Source: Saccopteryx bilineata | Taxonomy: Eukaryota; Chordata; Mammalia; Chiroptera; Emballonuridae | Assembly (NCBI RefSeq): GCF_036850765.1 | Contig: NC_089493.1 | Location: 167,574,140-167,638,139 of the forward strand | Reading direction: 5' to 3' | DNA length: 64,000 bases | In this document: piece after piece, positions 10,373 to 21,578 of the stretch | How the letters are laid out: every line of letters begins with the position of its first letter | Position numbering within the stretch: position 1 is the stretch's first letter | Program-made: the position numbers and the translations under genes | The notes under the pieces: generated by a model | What the model was told of the DNA's origin: nothing | Database searches by the model: none | What the model saw: the letters and a program-made list of their open reading frames with translations, nothing else

Positions 10373-12272
10373 CCTTGAAATGCCCCCAGGCCAAAGTAGA
10401 TGTTACAGGAACTGAACCCTGAAGCTTAAGTGCTACTGTCTTAGGGGCAGCTCTCAGGGTCCCTTTTGAAGCCCATTTAAGGTTAAAAAAGGAAATCTGG
10501 TTTCCTGCCCGCAAGGAGAAGTGTGACTGAGGAAGCAGAAAAAACTAAATGTTCCTTCTGTGTTGTAAACAAAGAAACAGATACCTCACAGAAACATCTT
10601 CATCTGAAGTGCTAAAAAATATAAGGTTTTCATATTTTCTCATTTCCCAGCTGACTGGAAGGTAAATTTTTATGGATTATCACTTCCTCTGGTGCTGCCA
10701 GCTAATTGAGGGCTATTTAAGTAGCTGTTAGATGGTAACAGTTAACTGATATCTAAGCGCTATTCTGAAAGCACTTGTACATATAAAGCATAATAGGTTT
10801 TACATTCTGTTATTTTAACAACATCTGAGATAGGAAGAAAGAATTTGTCAGCTCTGGCATTAATGAGATAATAGGGCCCTTTGTAATTAGATAGTGATTG
10901 CTGTGACCTGCTAGGCATCACATATTTTAACTTTTTCCATATGATGATTTAACTTTTTCCAAATGCTTTCATTTCTCCTTTCTTTAACATTCCCATCCTC
11001 CTCAATACCTCTCTTACTAAAGAAAACTCACCTCAAGTTAAAGTTTGATACATTGGACTGTGTTATAAAGTAGTAAGAGTGGGAGTGTTTCCAGTTCAAT
11101 TTTTGCTTTAAAAAACTCAATGTCCAAAAAAAAAAAAAAAAAAAGCCTCAGTGTCCAAGAAGAAATGGTTGTCTTCCTCTTAAAATTAAATAATCCATAG
11201 GCTGTTCAATTCTTTTTGTTTTTGAAGCATTATCTATAGTTTGATAATGATGTCCTCCAGTTCCTGTTCCACCGTTGTTTCCGTAAGGGCAGTGAGTCAG
11301 GTTGATCTGAACAGGCCTCCAGGTCTCAGAGAGCAGTGAGTTCCTATTTAAGCAGTCTGTCTCATTTGGAGTTTGGGGGTTAAGATCACCTATAGTAACC
11401 CCTCTAGGTCCTCTTAGTGGGTTTTTAATGTTTGTTGTGTGACTCTGGCATTGAGGGAGTTATTAAAGCCAGTTAACTTGTGGAAGCAGCAGGAACTAAG
11501 GAGAGGGGCCAGGTAGTCACCTGTACTGTATTGCATGTTCTTGCACACTCTAGTGTTTTGGCCTAATAATTATTAATTAGTTTTTTTATCTATTTATGGA
11601 AACTGATAAAACTGAAGTTACTTAGGTTGGTATTGAGTCTAGGCTTAATTGAAAAACCCTCTTTGGGCATCAGTTTACCAGTTTTCTTTTTGCTTCTGCA
11701 TGGCTCTTGGAATTCTTTCAATTCTTGTGTCTTTGTGCTTGTACGTTTTGAGGTCTCCCAATCCAAATAAAAGTTGCACTCATGCTAGTGTCATTGGTTT
11801 ACTTCAAATCAAAACACCAATTGAATTTGGAGTTTGGGAAAATATTAACATCTTAAATAGAATATGTTGATTTCCTCCAGTGTTGTAGCTTCTGTGCATT
11901 TTGTCAGCCTTTTAAAGATTTACACAGAAAAGAAATAAAAGGGCTGCTTGTGGCTTTTACAGTAATTTGGAAATATGAAAAATTAAGCTAAGGGTCTGCC
12001 TCTATATGAGCCCCTCCAACTCTTATTTGGTGTGGAGTAGCACAAAGTACTTTCTCAATAAATATTTGTTAAGTAGTTAATTTAACTTTTTAGTATTTCT
12101 TTTAGTATTACTACAAGGAGTTACTTGTACTTTTCCCCATTATTTCCACACGAAGCAATTTATTATGCTAATACAGAAATGCCTCCATACCTTAAAAAAA
12201 TGTATGGACATCATTTTTGAGAGCTTTTATTATTTCAGTCATGTACATTCTGTTTTAAAAAGTAGTCTGGGA

Positions 12273-12612
12273 GGCTCTGGCCAGTTGGCTCACCGGTAGA
12301 GCGTTGGCTCAGCATGTGGAAGTCCCAGGTTCGATTCCCGGCTAGGGTGCACAGGAGAAGCGCTCATCTGCTTCTCCACCCTTCTCCCTCTCCTCTCTCT
12401 CCGTCTCTCTCTTCCCCTCCCCCAGCCAAGGCTCCATTGGAGCAAAGTTGGTCTGGGCGCTGAGGATGTCTCTATGGCCTCCCCCTCAGGTGTTAGAATG
12501 GCTCTGGTTGCAGTGGAGCAATGCCCCAGATGGGCCAAGCATCGCCCCCTAGTGGGCATGCTGGGTGGATCCCAGTCAGGCGCATGCGGGTGTCTTTCTG
12601 TGCCCCCCCACT

Positions 12613-12663
<51 letters not shown>

Positions 12664-12886
12664 CTGCAGCCATGGCTCGCTTAGAGGGAGTTGGCCCTGG
12701 GCACTGAGGATGGCTTCATGGCCTTCTCTTCAGGCACTAAGAAGAGCTTGGTTACTGAGCAATGGAGCAAAGCCCCAGATGGCCAGAGCATAGCCCCCTT
12801 GTGGGCTTCCTGGGTGGATTCTAGTTGGGGCACATGTGGGAGTCTGTCTCTGCCTCCCCTTCTCTCACTGAATAAAAAAAAAGAGA
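12273..12886 (+). mobile_element. B-type SINE with one head and two bodies (hybrid/dimer)
   Basis: A head (GGCTCTGGCCAGTTGGCTCA, box B GGTTCGATTCC) is followed by a first body to about 12600. A CT tract (12611-12660) joins directly to a second body, CTGCAGCCATGGCTCGC through GGCACATGTGGGAGTC, ending in an A-rich tail at about 12880. The second body matches the variant seen alone at 16962 and 18568 and has no head of its own. This looks like recombination or template switching at the CT-rich segment. Confidence 0.8.
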
Positions 12887-13458
12887 GATACATGTGTAGA
12901 AATACATGGGCATTTTTTCTGATTGATTCTTTTAAAAGTACTTATGATACCTGTGAGTTTATAAGTTGGTTTTTAACTTTGCCATGCTCTGAGACAACAT
13001 GACATCATTAGCCTCCCTCTTGGAAATCTTCCTTGTGTGATATTGGCAGAATTGACAGGGTAAACAGTAGTTTTAGGTGTATTAGGAAAATGACCTGTGG
13101 ATCCTACTGTTTCTTTGTCCCCAAGTTTCCATCATTGCTGTTGAGGTTAAGTGTGCAATGAAGGAATTGCTACTTGCATTTCATTCTTTTGTTAGGAAGT
13201 TTGGAGAGCAAGACCTCTGACTTCATGGGTTTTAAAGAAAGCATTTAAGTTCTTTCTAGTTCTAAAATCCTTGATAACTTGAAGAACTGAAAATGTAATG
13301 GTTACTGAATGCTCTGATGTTAGTGTGTAGTAATCTTAAAGGTATGTTAAATGTGCTTGTGTCTCTAAACATCCTGCCTTCTTTTGTGACCACATCCTTC
13401 TCTCAGCCAAAATAATAAGCTAACTAGAGTTTCAATATTCAATATCCTTCTCTGGCAG

Positions 13459-14500
13459 ATGTTTTCTGGCAAAGGCCTTCCTGCGTTTATGAATTCTCTC
13501 TCAAGAAGCAAGAGAACACCTGCAGGAAGTGAATCAAGATGCAGAACACAGAAGAATAATCACCTGCTTTAAAAAAAAAAGTACTGTTGAAAAAGTTAAT
13601 TTCTCTCTATTTGTTCTAGGTGTAAAATTTTAATAGTTAATGCAGAATTCTGTAATCATGGAATCATTAGTGGTTAATGTTTGCAAAAGCTCTCGCAATC
13701 AAGTCTGTGATGTATTAATAACGCCTTATCTATTGTTTGTAGTTATTTTAAATAGCATGAGCCTTGTCCCTGTAGTCAGTAGGGGGCAGTCTTATTTTAT
13801 TCATCCTCCATCTCAAAATGACTTTGGAATTAAATATTTTAGAGTAAGATATGTGTAATGCTGGCCATTTTAAAGGGGTTTTCTCAAAAGCTAAACCTTT
13901 CGTTATGACTGCATTTCTGCACATAATTCATATTCGCTGTTAAAATTAATCTAGAAATTTGTTCAGTTGTACTGTGAACACCTGGAATCAAAACCATAGT
14001 GCAAAATACACTTAAGGTATGGTCAAGAATATGTTCTTAATTGGTAAATAGTAAGCATTAATTTTTTTATAGTCTGTATTCTAAATTTTGCAGTACCTAT
14101 TGCTCTTTGTTGTGTACTTAAGGGATTGTAAATGTGTTGTCACTGTATAAAATAGGAAGGACAGGGACAAATACAGCTCAATTACTAAAATGCAATTTTT
14201 GACACTTCCTGTATGATTACTGAGTCCCTATCCCTTTTTTCTTTATCTCCTGATGATTAGGCCAAGGGCTGGGAGTAGGGGAGGGGATTAGCTACTAGGA
14301 GCAAGCAAAGAAAGAATTAGCTTGGAACTTTGAGATGATCCCTTACTATATGTACTACTTGCTTTTACAATGTGTTAGCAGAAACTGATGCATTATAAAT
14401 GTAGAATGATGTGCTTTCTGCCAAGTGGTTATTCACCTTGGTTTGCTATGTTAAAACTGTAAATACAACAAAACATTAATAAATGTCTCTTGTGTAGCAA
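13459..14500 (+). other. NDFIP1: NDFIP1 terminal 3'-UTR exon
   Basis: The acceptor TCTGGCAG ends at 13458. The exon begins ATGTTTTCTGGCAAAGG, which follows the TGAAG of the coding exon in the NDFIP1 mRNA as I remember it. The whole stretch resembles the human NDFIP1 3' UTR. There is no coding potential: the 72-codon open frame at 13640-13858 is incidental. No SINE has inserted between 13459 and 14500, although the flanks are dense with them, which fits a conserved UTR. The exon end is set by the AATAAA at 14478-14483, and the cleavage site is estimated. Confidence 0.9.
14478..14483 (+). terminator. NDFIP1: NDFIP1 polyadenylation signal AATAAA
   Basis: A canonical AATAAA lies at the end of the conserved 3'-UTR match and is followed within about 30 bases by TGTGTAGC and a T/G-rich stretch suited to a downstream element. 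This marks the end of the gene in the window. Confidence 0.85.
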
Positions 14501-14614
14501 TTTCTGCTGTACATTAGTGTTTAATTTCTTGGTTTGCATTTGTTGATTGCTAAGGCAGTTTTTTCTAATCTTTATTCATATAGATTCCTATAGAATCATT
14601 TCATAAAGCTTTGT
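14501..14614. other. Immediate 3' flank of NDFIP1
   Basis: Short unique AT-rich flank. SINEs begin straight afterwards. Confidence 0.6.
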
Positions 14615-14842
14615 CCCGGTAGCTCAGTTGATTAGAGCGTTGTCCAGATACGCCAAGGTTGTAGGTTCAGTCCCATCCGGGCACATGCAGGAATCAACCA
14701 ATGGATGCAAAAATAAGTGCAACAGCAAATCAGCATTTCTCTCTCTCTCTTTCTCCCCCTCTCCTCCTCTCCCCCTCTCCCTCCCTCTTTCCCTCCCACA
14801 TCCCCCCAAATCAATAAAGTGTGTGTGTGTGTGTGTGTGTGT
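14615..14842 (+). mobile_element. Old bat SINE with TG-repeat tail
   Basis: CCGGTAGCTCAGTTGATTAG box A, GTAGGTTCAGTCCC box B, GGGCACATGCAGGAATCAAC, a long CTCTCTCCC tail and AAATCAATAAAG, then TG(n) at 14819-14842. Confidence 0.8.
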
Positions 14843-15610
14843 TGGACAGAGACAGAGAGAAGGATAGATAGGGGCAGACAGGAAGGGAGAGAGATGAGAA
14901 GCATCAGTTCTTTGTTGCGGCACCTTAGTTGTTCATTGACTGCTTTCTAATATGTGCCTTGACTTGAGGACTACAGCAGAGTGAGTGACTCCTTGCTCAA
15001 GCCAGTGACCTTTGGGCTCAATCCAGTGACCATGGGGTCATGTCTATGATCCCAGGCTCAAGACAGCGATCCCGCACTCAAGCTGGTGAGCCCATGCTCA
15101 AGCCAGATGAGACTGCACTCAAGCCGGTGACCTCAGGGTTTCAAACCTAGGTCCTGGCCCTGGCCGGTTGGCTCAGCGGTAGAGCGTCGGCCTGGCGTGC
15201 GAGGAACCCGGGTTTGATTCCCGGCCAGGGCACATAGGAGAAGCGCCCATTTGCTTCTCCACCCCCCCCCCCTCCTTCCTCTCTGTCTCTCTCTTCCCCT
15301 CCCGCAGCCAAGGCTCCATTGGAGCAAAGATGGCCCGGGCGCTGGGGGTGGCTCCTTGGCCTCTGCCGCAGGCGCTAGAGTGGCTCTGGTCGAGGCAGAG
15401 CAATGCCTGGGAGGGGCAGAGCATCGCCCCCTGGTGGGCAGAGCATCGCCCCTGGTGGGCGTGCCGGGTGGATCCCGGTCTGGCGCATGCGGGAATCTAT
15501 CTGACTGTCTCTCCCCGTTTCCAGCTTCAGAAAAATACAAAAAAAAACAAACCTAGGTCCTCTGCATCCCAGTCCAATACTCTATCCACTGTGCCACCAC
15601 CTGGTGAGGC
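14843..15610 (-). mobile_element. RHIN-1-like SINE (long variant) interrupted by another SINE
   Basis: The reverse copy runs from GGACAGAGACAGAGAGAAGG, is split at 15155 by a B-type SINE, and resumes at 15562 to end GTGCCACCACCTGGTGAGGC. The body has more CTCAAGCCAGTGACC-type units than the standard form. The two halves join without loss apart from the insertion's target duplication. Confidence 0.88.
15156..15547 (+). mobile_element. Young B-type SINE nested in a RHIN-1 copy
   Basis: Full length from GGCCCTGGCCGGTTGGCTCA to the A-tail. The target duplication CAAACCTAGGTCCT (15142-15155 and 15548-15561) is perfect, showing it inserted after the surrounding RHIN-1 element. Confidence 0.94.
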
Positions 15611-16961
15611 AATAGATTAAAAACTTTAAAGAAAGAATCGTTTAGTAAATATTTTTAAAGTTTTGTCTTGGCTTCAGGAACTAGTGTACAGACCAAGGTG
15701 TAAATAAACAGTTTGCTTTTAAAATTAAAAAAATTAAAAAAAAAAATTTGTCTTGGGCCCAGGAAATTTCTTTCTTATATGCAATATATTTCTAAAAATA
15801 TATCTGAAGATGAGTATTACAAAAGATAATGCACTAAATAGAGAAGAATTATAGAGATCTTAAACCATCCTGAAATTCCCAATTATGCTTCACTTCTTAG
15901 GCATAATTTTAAATAATTTACTTTCAATATTTTTTTCATGTTCCCTGCATTTGCCTTTTTTTCCTCCATTGAGCACAGTCAACTGGTTTTAAGTCCTACG
16001 AGCACCCAGTTGAGGCAAAAGATTTTCTCTTTCCTCCTGATTTCTATTCTTATCTCAGTTTGTTGAATTTAGAGACCAGCGGTTCTTATAATGTCAACCA
16101 TTTGATTTTTTTCCTTCTTCCACTTATTCAAATAAAATTTTTTAAAATGCAGCAAAATGGTCAAAATAACTGCACAAACCAGCACTTGCATGGTGTGATG
16201 GCTGCACATGTCCACTTCCCTGCTGCAGGTGAGCTTCCGGGGTCAGCACAGGAAGTCCGTTCAGGGGTCTCAGTGTGTGATGCACAGCTGTGTAGGTTGT
16301 TTGGAATCCAAACAGGGAAATTGATAGCCTCCTGGATTAAGGTGACAATGATCATTCTAACAAATTTATTGATAATTATAAGTAATAGGTTCTTGTTCAA
16401 AATTATTTTTTACTACAATAGATAAGCAGGGGCTTCATGAGAGTCTCTTTGAAGATTCTTTTATTTTGAATTAGATTACATTAGCAATAATTTGGAAGAA
16501 TATATAGCCTATAATGTTCTGAGTTTCAGAATGAATATATCTCTTAATGATCTGAATAAATGTGGGCATGTGCAACAAAAAGAACTATTCAAATTATCTT
16601 ATAGGACAAAATGAAAGGGCCCTAAGTAAGTCACAGTAGCTCAAACATTGTGGACTCACTTTGTTTTTATTATTTAGGTCCTTGTACCTTATTTGGTTCT
16701 ATGTATTCAGAAAACTGAAATATTTGTACCGATTTGATGATTTTGTAAGACTTTGTCGATGCAAATCTACAATTTGATATACTTTAAAAGTACTTAGGAG
16801 GATTTCTTTCTTTTCTTTTTCAGATGCATAAAGTTGATACCGTATATGTCACCTATAGCTTTTAGTATTTGGGGTAAAAATGTTTATACTGCACACTTTC
16901 CATTTCTTCTTTCTCATTCTTTTCTTTTTGGTAGGCTTATTACTAAGAATATGTTTCAGGG
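15611..16961. other. Intergenic, no recognised element
   Basis: AT-rich unique sequence. An open frame of 121 codons at 16060-16425 shows no recognisable domain and has no splice or promoter context, so I do not call it a gene. Confidence 0.6.
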
Positions 16962-17337
16962 CCCTGGTCAGTTTGCTCAGTGGTAGAGCGTCAGCCCAGT
17001 GTGTGGAAGTCCTGGGTTTGATTCCTGGTCAGGGCACACAGGAGAAGTGACTATCTGCTTCCCCACCCCTCATCTTTTCCTTCTCTCTTTTTCTCTCTCT
17101 TTACCTCTCCCCCTCTTCCTCTCTCTTCCCCCCCTGCAGCCATGACTAGATTGGTTTGAGCAAGATGGCTCCATGGCCTCTCCTCAGATGCTAAAAATAG
17201 CTTGGTTGCCAAGCAATGAAGCAATAGCCCCAGATGGGCAGAGCATCCCCCGATAGTGGTCTTGTCAGGTGGATTCCAGTTGAGGCACATGCAGGAGTCT
17301 GTCTCTCTGCCTCTCCACCTCTCACTTAATTTAAAAT
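16962..17337 (+). mobile_element. B-type SINE, older subfamily
   Basis: GGCCCTGGTCAGTTTGCTCA head, box-B-like GGTTTGATTCC, GCAGCCATGACTAGATTGG body and a GGCACATGCAGGAGTCTGTC end, followed by a short TAA-rich tail. The body variant equals the second half of the 12273 hybrid. Confidence 0.85.
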
Positions 17338-18112
17338 ATAATAATAATAATAACTTTCAGAAAAAGGGTAGGTCTTTGAAATAAATTGTTTGAAAGGGGA
17401 TATTAGGGAACCACTATTATTCACCCACGGCTATGAAATAAACTGGCTTTGACCCTGGACTACGGGACAACCAGGATTCACCCATGACCATAGAGGTCCC
17501 TCATATTTCTTACTTGTTACCATTACTTGTTACACAAACTATGTGTAAAGGATTCTGCATAGACATTTCTCTTTTTTTTTTCCAGAAAATCAGATTGCTT
17601 TGTGTGAGAATAAAAGGTATTACTATAATTTACTTGTTAAAAAAAATAAGACTGAATAACTTTACTAACGGGATAAATTTTGTTCAGAATTTTAAAGAAG
17701 CAACATGGTTTTTAGTTTGGCGTTCTTGGTAAGTGTTATCTGATTTGGGCTGTGGTCCATCATAAGTCATTACTAGCACAGATGAAATTTGGCCTTATCC
17801 ATATTATTATATTAGGATATACTCCACTTAGCTGTAAATTGTTTATTTTTAAATGAGGAAATAACTAATGAAAGAGAGTTTCAGGACCAATAGAAGTGAT
17901 CATTTAAGTAGTTGCTGGGTGCCAAGATTCTCAGGTAAGCATTAACACAAACACACACCATGAATAGAATGCTGGCCTTGGCTCTGAATCCAGTGGCCAC
18001 CTTTTCTTGATGTCTGACCTTCTTAAGGGTTGTCATGGTAGATACTGAAAAATCACTTGGCTCTGATTCTAGTAAATACTAGTAATCCACTTTTAAAGCA
18101 TGCCGAGATTCA
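17338..18112. other. Intergenic, no recognised element
   Basis: Unique AT-rich sequence after the SINE tail. I see nothing further that I can name. Confidence 0.55.
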
Positions 18113-18262
18113 CCCTGGCCAGATGGCTCAATTGGTTGGAGCGTTGTCCTGATGATGTGCAAAGATTGCTGGTTTAGTCCTGAGTCAGAGCACATACAGG
18201 AACAGACTGGTGTTTCTATCTGTCTCTCCCTTCCTCTCTCTCTAAAGTCAAATTAAAAAAAT
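18113..18262 (+). mobile_element. Old bat tRNA-type SINE
   Basis: ACCCTGGCCAGATGGCTCAA head, GGTTTAGTCCTGAGTCAG box-B region, CATACAGGAACAGACTGGTG and a CTCTCTCTAAAGTCAAATT end. Confidence 0.8.
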
Positions 18263-18567
18263 TTTTTTTGACATGCTGATAATAGAACTGTACATTTCTA
18301 TAAAGTGAGGAGTGTTTTATGAAAAATAATTATGTCCCCTATTACCTACCCAAATCTTGTTCTTGGAGATACCTCAATGATGCATCCAGGTAAGTCATGT
18401 ACAAAATGGAGCCTAACGATTTTCAGATTCTGCTGGTGTTTTTCAGCTATTAAGATTTTCACTTTTCAGGTTTAATGAAGATGATTTGAGGGATGATGAG
18501 GGATGTAACAAAATGCAAAATATGTTTCCATAGATGTTTTGTGCATTGTTAAAATTTTATTTTGTGG

Positions 18568-18694
18568 CCCTGGCCAGTTGGCTCAGTGGTAGAGTGTTGG
18601 CTTGGCATGTAGATGTTTTGGGTTCAATTCCTAGTCATGGCACACAGGAGAAGTGACCATCTGCTTCTTCACCCCTCCCCCTTCTTTCTGTCTC

Positions 18695-18730
<36 letters not shown>

Positions 18731-18955
18731 CCTCCCGCAGCCATGGCTCAACTGGTTTGAGTGCATTGGCCCCAGGCACTGAGGATGGCTCCATGGAGAC
18801 TCTATCTCAGGTGCTAAAAATAGCTTGGTTGCTTATTAGCATGGCCCCAGATGAGCAGAGCATCAGCCTCAGACAAGGGTTGCCGGGAATCCTGGTTGGG
18901 GTGCATGTGGGAGTCTGTGTCTCTTATCTCCCCTCCTCTTGGCTGGAAAAGAAGA
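18568..18955 (+). mobile_element. B-type SINE, older subfamily with CT tract
   Basis: GGCCCTGGCCAGTTGGCTCA head, GGTTCAATTCC box B, an internal (TC)n run at 18689-18727, a GCAGCCATGGCTCAACTGG body and a GGGTGCATGTGGGAGTCTG end. Confidence 0.85.
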
Positions 18956-19969
18956 AAAAATTTTGTTTTGCATATTTGAAAGCCTAAATTGTATTTATAG
19001 TCTTTAAGGTAGATAAGGTATACTGAATGGGAGCATTTGTTAAATCCTAACTAAAGAGCTCTTGGTTTTCACTTCCCTTTAGCATATACCTATATGCTTA
19101 TGTATATGTGTATAGTTGTACTTGTTGAGAGCACCCTCAAAAAGTGCTCTTTGACAGGTAGCCGCTAAACACTGGTTCTTTGTAGGCTCGGCTATAAAGT
19201 AGAGGACATGTCAAAGGAAGAGTCCAGGAATTCCCCAAAGGGAGCATAAGTTTAGGTTGAGAGTAAAAAGTTTTCAGGAGGAAAAGACAGTGACAGAAAC
19301 TGGTTTTGTGTCATCCTCATTCTTAAAAGAGGCTGTTTTATAACCCAGCTTATTGTATCACCTACAGCTTTATGGCCCATGGAAAGGCCTACTCTTACAT
19401 AAAACTGATAAGTGGAGAACTCTTAAGGACAGTTTTCATGTCTATAAAATTTGAAATGTTCCATCTACTGCATGGCATGTTGATCCCCTCAGCACTCTAG
19501 TTATCCTCAGAACTTGTCACTTTCAGACTAGAGATATTACTTAAGTTTTTGTGTAATATCTGTTTTTACTTAAATATCTTTTTTTCTCTACCAAAAAGCA
19601 TGTTTCCTAATTTTGAGTTTTAATTCTTCAGTTGGTTAATTAGTGAGATGTAAACCTAAATGCAAAGCTCTTAAACCTGACTAGAGAATATATAAAACAC
19701 AGAGACTTCTCTTGCGTTTATGCAGGATTTGACCCAGGTCAGAAACAGATGCAGGTCTGTGAAATAGACATCTCCCAACCCCACTTTGTATGTTGTCCAT
19801 CCTGCACCAAAAGGGATTGTTTTTCTCATTTACGTTGGAAATTAAATGCTTCACAAACTTTCCTCCATCCAGATGTGATTGCAGGTTTACAGACAGGCCA
19901 GGACTGATGGTTTCCTTGAAATCTTACAAAGATTAGTACTAGAGATATGAAGACAGTATTCATTGTTAA
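18956..19969. other. Intergenic, no recognised element
   Basis: Unique sequence up to the proviral insertion. The last five bases before the provirus, GTTAA, form its target duplication. Confidence 0.55.
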
Positions 19970-20306
19970 TGTAAGGTCGGTGGATAATGGGGGATGGTCA
20001 CGTGGGGAACTCAGACCCGCAAACTTTGGCTACACAGATGTTCCTCCTGACACCCCTCAAAGCCACCATCTTCTGATCTCCCCCTCCCCACGACGCCCCT
20101 ATTCAGCAGGAAGTAGCCAGACGAATAAACGGCGCCCCTTTTTCTATTTAACACAACGGTGGATAATGGGGGATGGTCACATAGGACCGCCCACAACCAA
20201 GTGCGCCAAAAGGAGGCTTCACAGGAACCGTTTGGAAAAAAGCCATTGTCTGCCAGCCAGTGGGATTTCACCACGTCATGTTAGCTCCACTTCCCTAGAG
20301 GGACCC

Positions 20307-20325
20307 TTTAAATATCTCCCACGTG
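20307..20325 (+). promoter_or_regulatory. LTR core promoter: TATA-like box and E-box
   Basis: TTTAAATATC at 20307-20316 is followed by CACGTG at 20320-20325. The same pair is kept in the 3' LTR (about 22551-22570). A second ACGTCA motif, a CRE-like half site, lies about 40 bases upstream. These are sequence motifs only; activity is unknown. Confidence 0.55.
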
Positions 20326-20416
20326 GTTTAATCTTCGCAACTTCCCTAGCTTCCATCTCCTCCATCTTTCTTCAGGGCCAGGGAACCTTGCCAGGCGGGA
20401 TGCGTGCTCTGTACTC

Positions 20417-20422
20417 AATAAA
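20417..20422 (+). terminator. LTR polyadenylation signal (5' LTR)
   Basis: AATAAA in TACTCAATAAAGCC, about 110 bp after the TATA-like box, marks the end of the R region as expected for a gammaretroviral LTR. Confidence 0.75.
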
Positions 20423-20495
20423 GCCATTTGCTATTCCACACTTTGTGGCTCTGGCCTCTTCCTTCCTTCTCGGCGGGGAAAAATACCTTACATTT

Positions 20496-20514
20496 TGGTG
20501 CTGAAAACCCGGAA
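20496..20514 (+). other. Retroviral primer-binding site, Phe-tRNA type
   Basis: TGGTGCTGAAAACCCGGAA, three bases after the LTR end. It fits the complement of the 3' end of mammalian tRNA-Phe with one substitution and one extra A. Such a site suggests a HERV-F-like primer class (inference). Confidence 0.75.
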
Positions 20515-21578
20515 GGAGTTAGAAGGACCTCTCCTTTCCCCTCCCCTCCGAGAAAGAACCAGGATTTCCGACCTTCCACCCACTTCAGCGCACGGTGCGG
20601 TAAGTCCCCTGCCTCCAGCCTTCCTCTTAGTTCTTTCTGAGACTCCCTGTCCGAAACCGTAGCTACGTCAGGGAACTCTTTTCCGTCCGAGTGAGCGTGT
20701 GCTTTGGAGACGTCCGGAGCACATCCACTTTACCTTTTCCGACCGTGGCCAGACCTTGAGTTTTAGGACGCTAATACTCAAATATGACCACTCCAAGGAC
20801 TGAGGGCGGCTGTTGGGGCACAGGAATCTCCCTCCCTAAAGAAGAAGAAACTGTTCTTCTCTGCTGTGGCCAGGCCACAGAACCCACTGAACTAGCCTCC
20901 TGAAGGGACTTTCGGTTTTAACACCCTCACCAATTTATTGCCAAAAAAGCTGGGAACTGATTGGAGATCTCTTACATACACGGCTTCTAATTATTTGTGC
21001 ACCTGTCCTTAATCTCTGTGCCGCCTGTTCCACCGCGCAGGCCTTTTCCTGGCCAGAGAAACCTCACCTAAAACCTCCACTCCTAATCTTTCCTTCTCTG
21101 CGGACTCCCAACTCTCTCTCCCTCCTGTCTGACCCTCGTGGGTGCCCCTCTCTCTCAGGACTTTTCTTTGGTCCCTCTGTGGACCCTCTTTTGTGCTCAG
21201 GTCTCTTCCCTCTGAAAGCCCCCTCCCCTCCCTTCTCAAAAACCTGTTTCTTATTCACCACTACCATCTCTTTCTCCTCCCCTGCTGGCCAGGGGCCCCT
21301 CCCTTCACTGTGTTCTTAAGTCCCTCCTCCATCAGGCCATTCTCAGCCTGGCATTGGCTCTTATACCGGTTTTCAGGACATCCAACCCCAATTTTCTTGC
21401 AGGAAGTTCCTTCCCTGTCCAGCGTTTCCTGCAGGATCTGGATGCTGGGCTCTGCATGAGCCTCCTCCTCTTATTCCCAAACCCCCAAACCCCTATCCGG
21501 AACCCGTGAAAACGGCATTTAAAGTTTTTAACGGTCCCAACTAGTAAAAACAGGCCAAGGCTGTTCCGCCAGGCCCCC
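20515..21578 (+). pseudogene. Proviral leader and degraded gag
   Basis: No open matrix or capsid frame survives. The stretch is pyrimidine-rich (21040-21320). A short gag-like piece (AFKVFN-type) appears before the nucleocapsid remnant near 21510-21540. Assignment is mostly by position. Confidence 0.55.

Larger units (their letters stand above)
8872..13458 (+). other. NDFIP1: NDFIP1 intron within the 3' UTR
   Basis: Starts GTATTA and ends CTGGCAG. It is mostly unique AT-rich sequence, with a T-run near 9278, a CA repeat at 10324-10372, an A-run near 11128 and a hybrid SINE at 12273-12886. A MIR/L2-like relic may lie at 10740-10840. The long open frames between 9087 and 11870 have no recognisable protein. 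Confidence 0.8.
19970..20492 (+). repeat. 5' LTR (523 bp, chimeric U3)
   Basis: Begins TGTAAGGTCGG and ends CCTTACA. Compared with the 377-bp 3' LTR it has an extra block. After the first about 60 bases it switches at GGCTA to a segment (about 20031-20156) that matches the proviral region just before the 3' LTR. It then restarts at CGGTGGATAATGGG (20157) and loses about 29 bp after GTCAC. The remainder, from AGGACCGCCC, is collinear with the 3' LTR. Confidence 0.9.

Noticed and set aside
13640..13858. 72-codon open frame in the NDFIP1 3' UTR
   Set aside because: The region matches NDFIP1 UTR sequence and shows no protein features.
19947..20504. 185-codon open frame across the 5' LTR
   Set aside because: It runs through the U3 insert, TATA-like box and poly(A) signal and has no protein-like features. 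It exists because of the LTR sequence.
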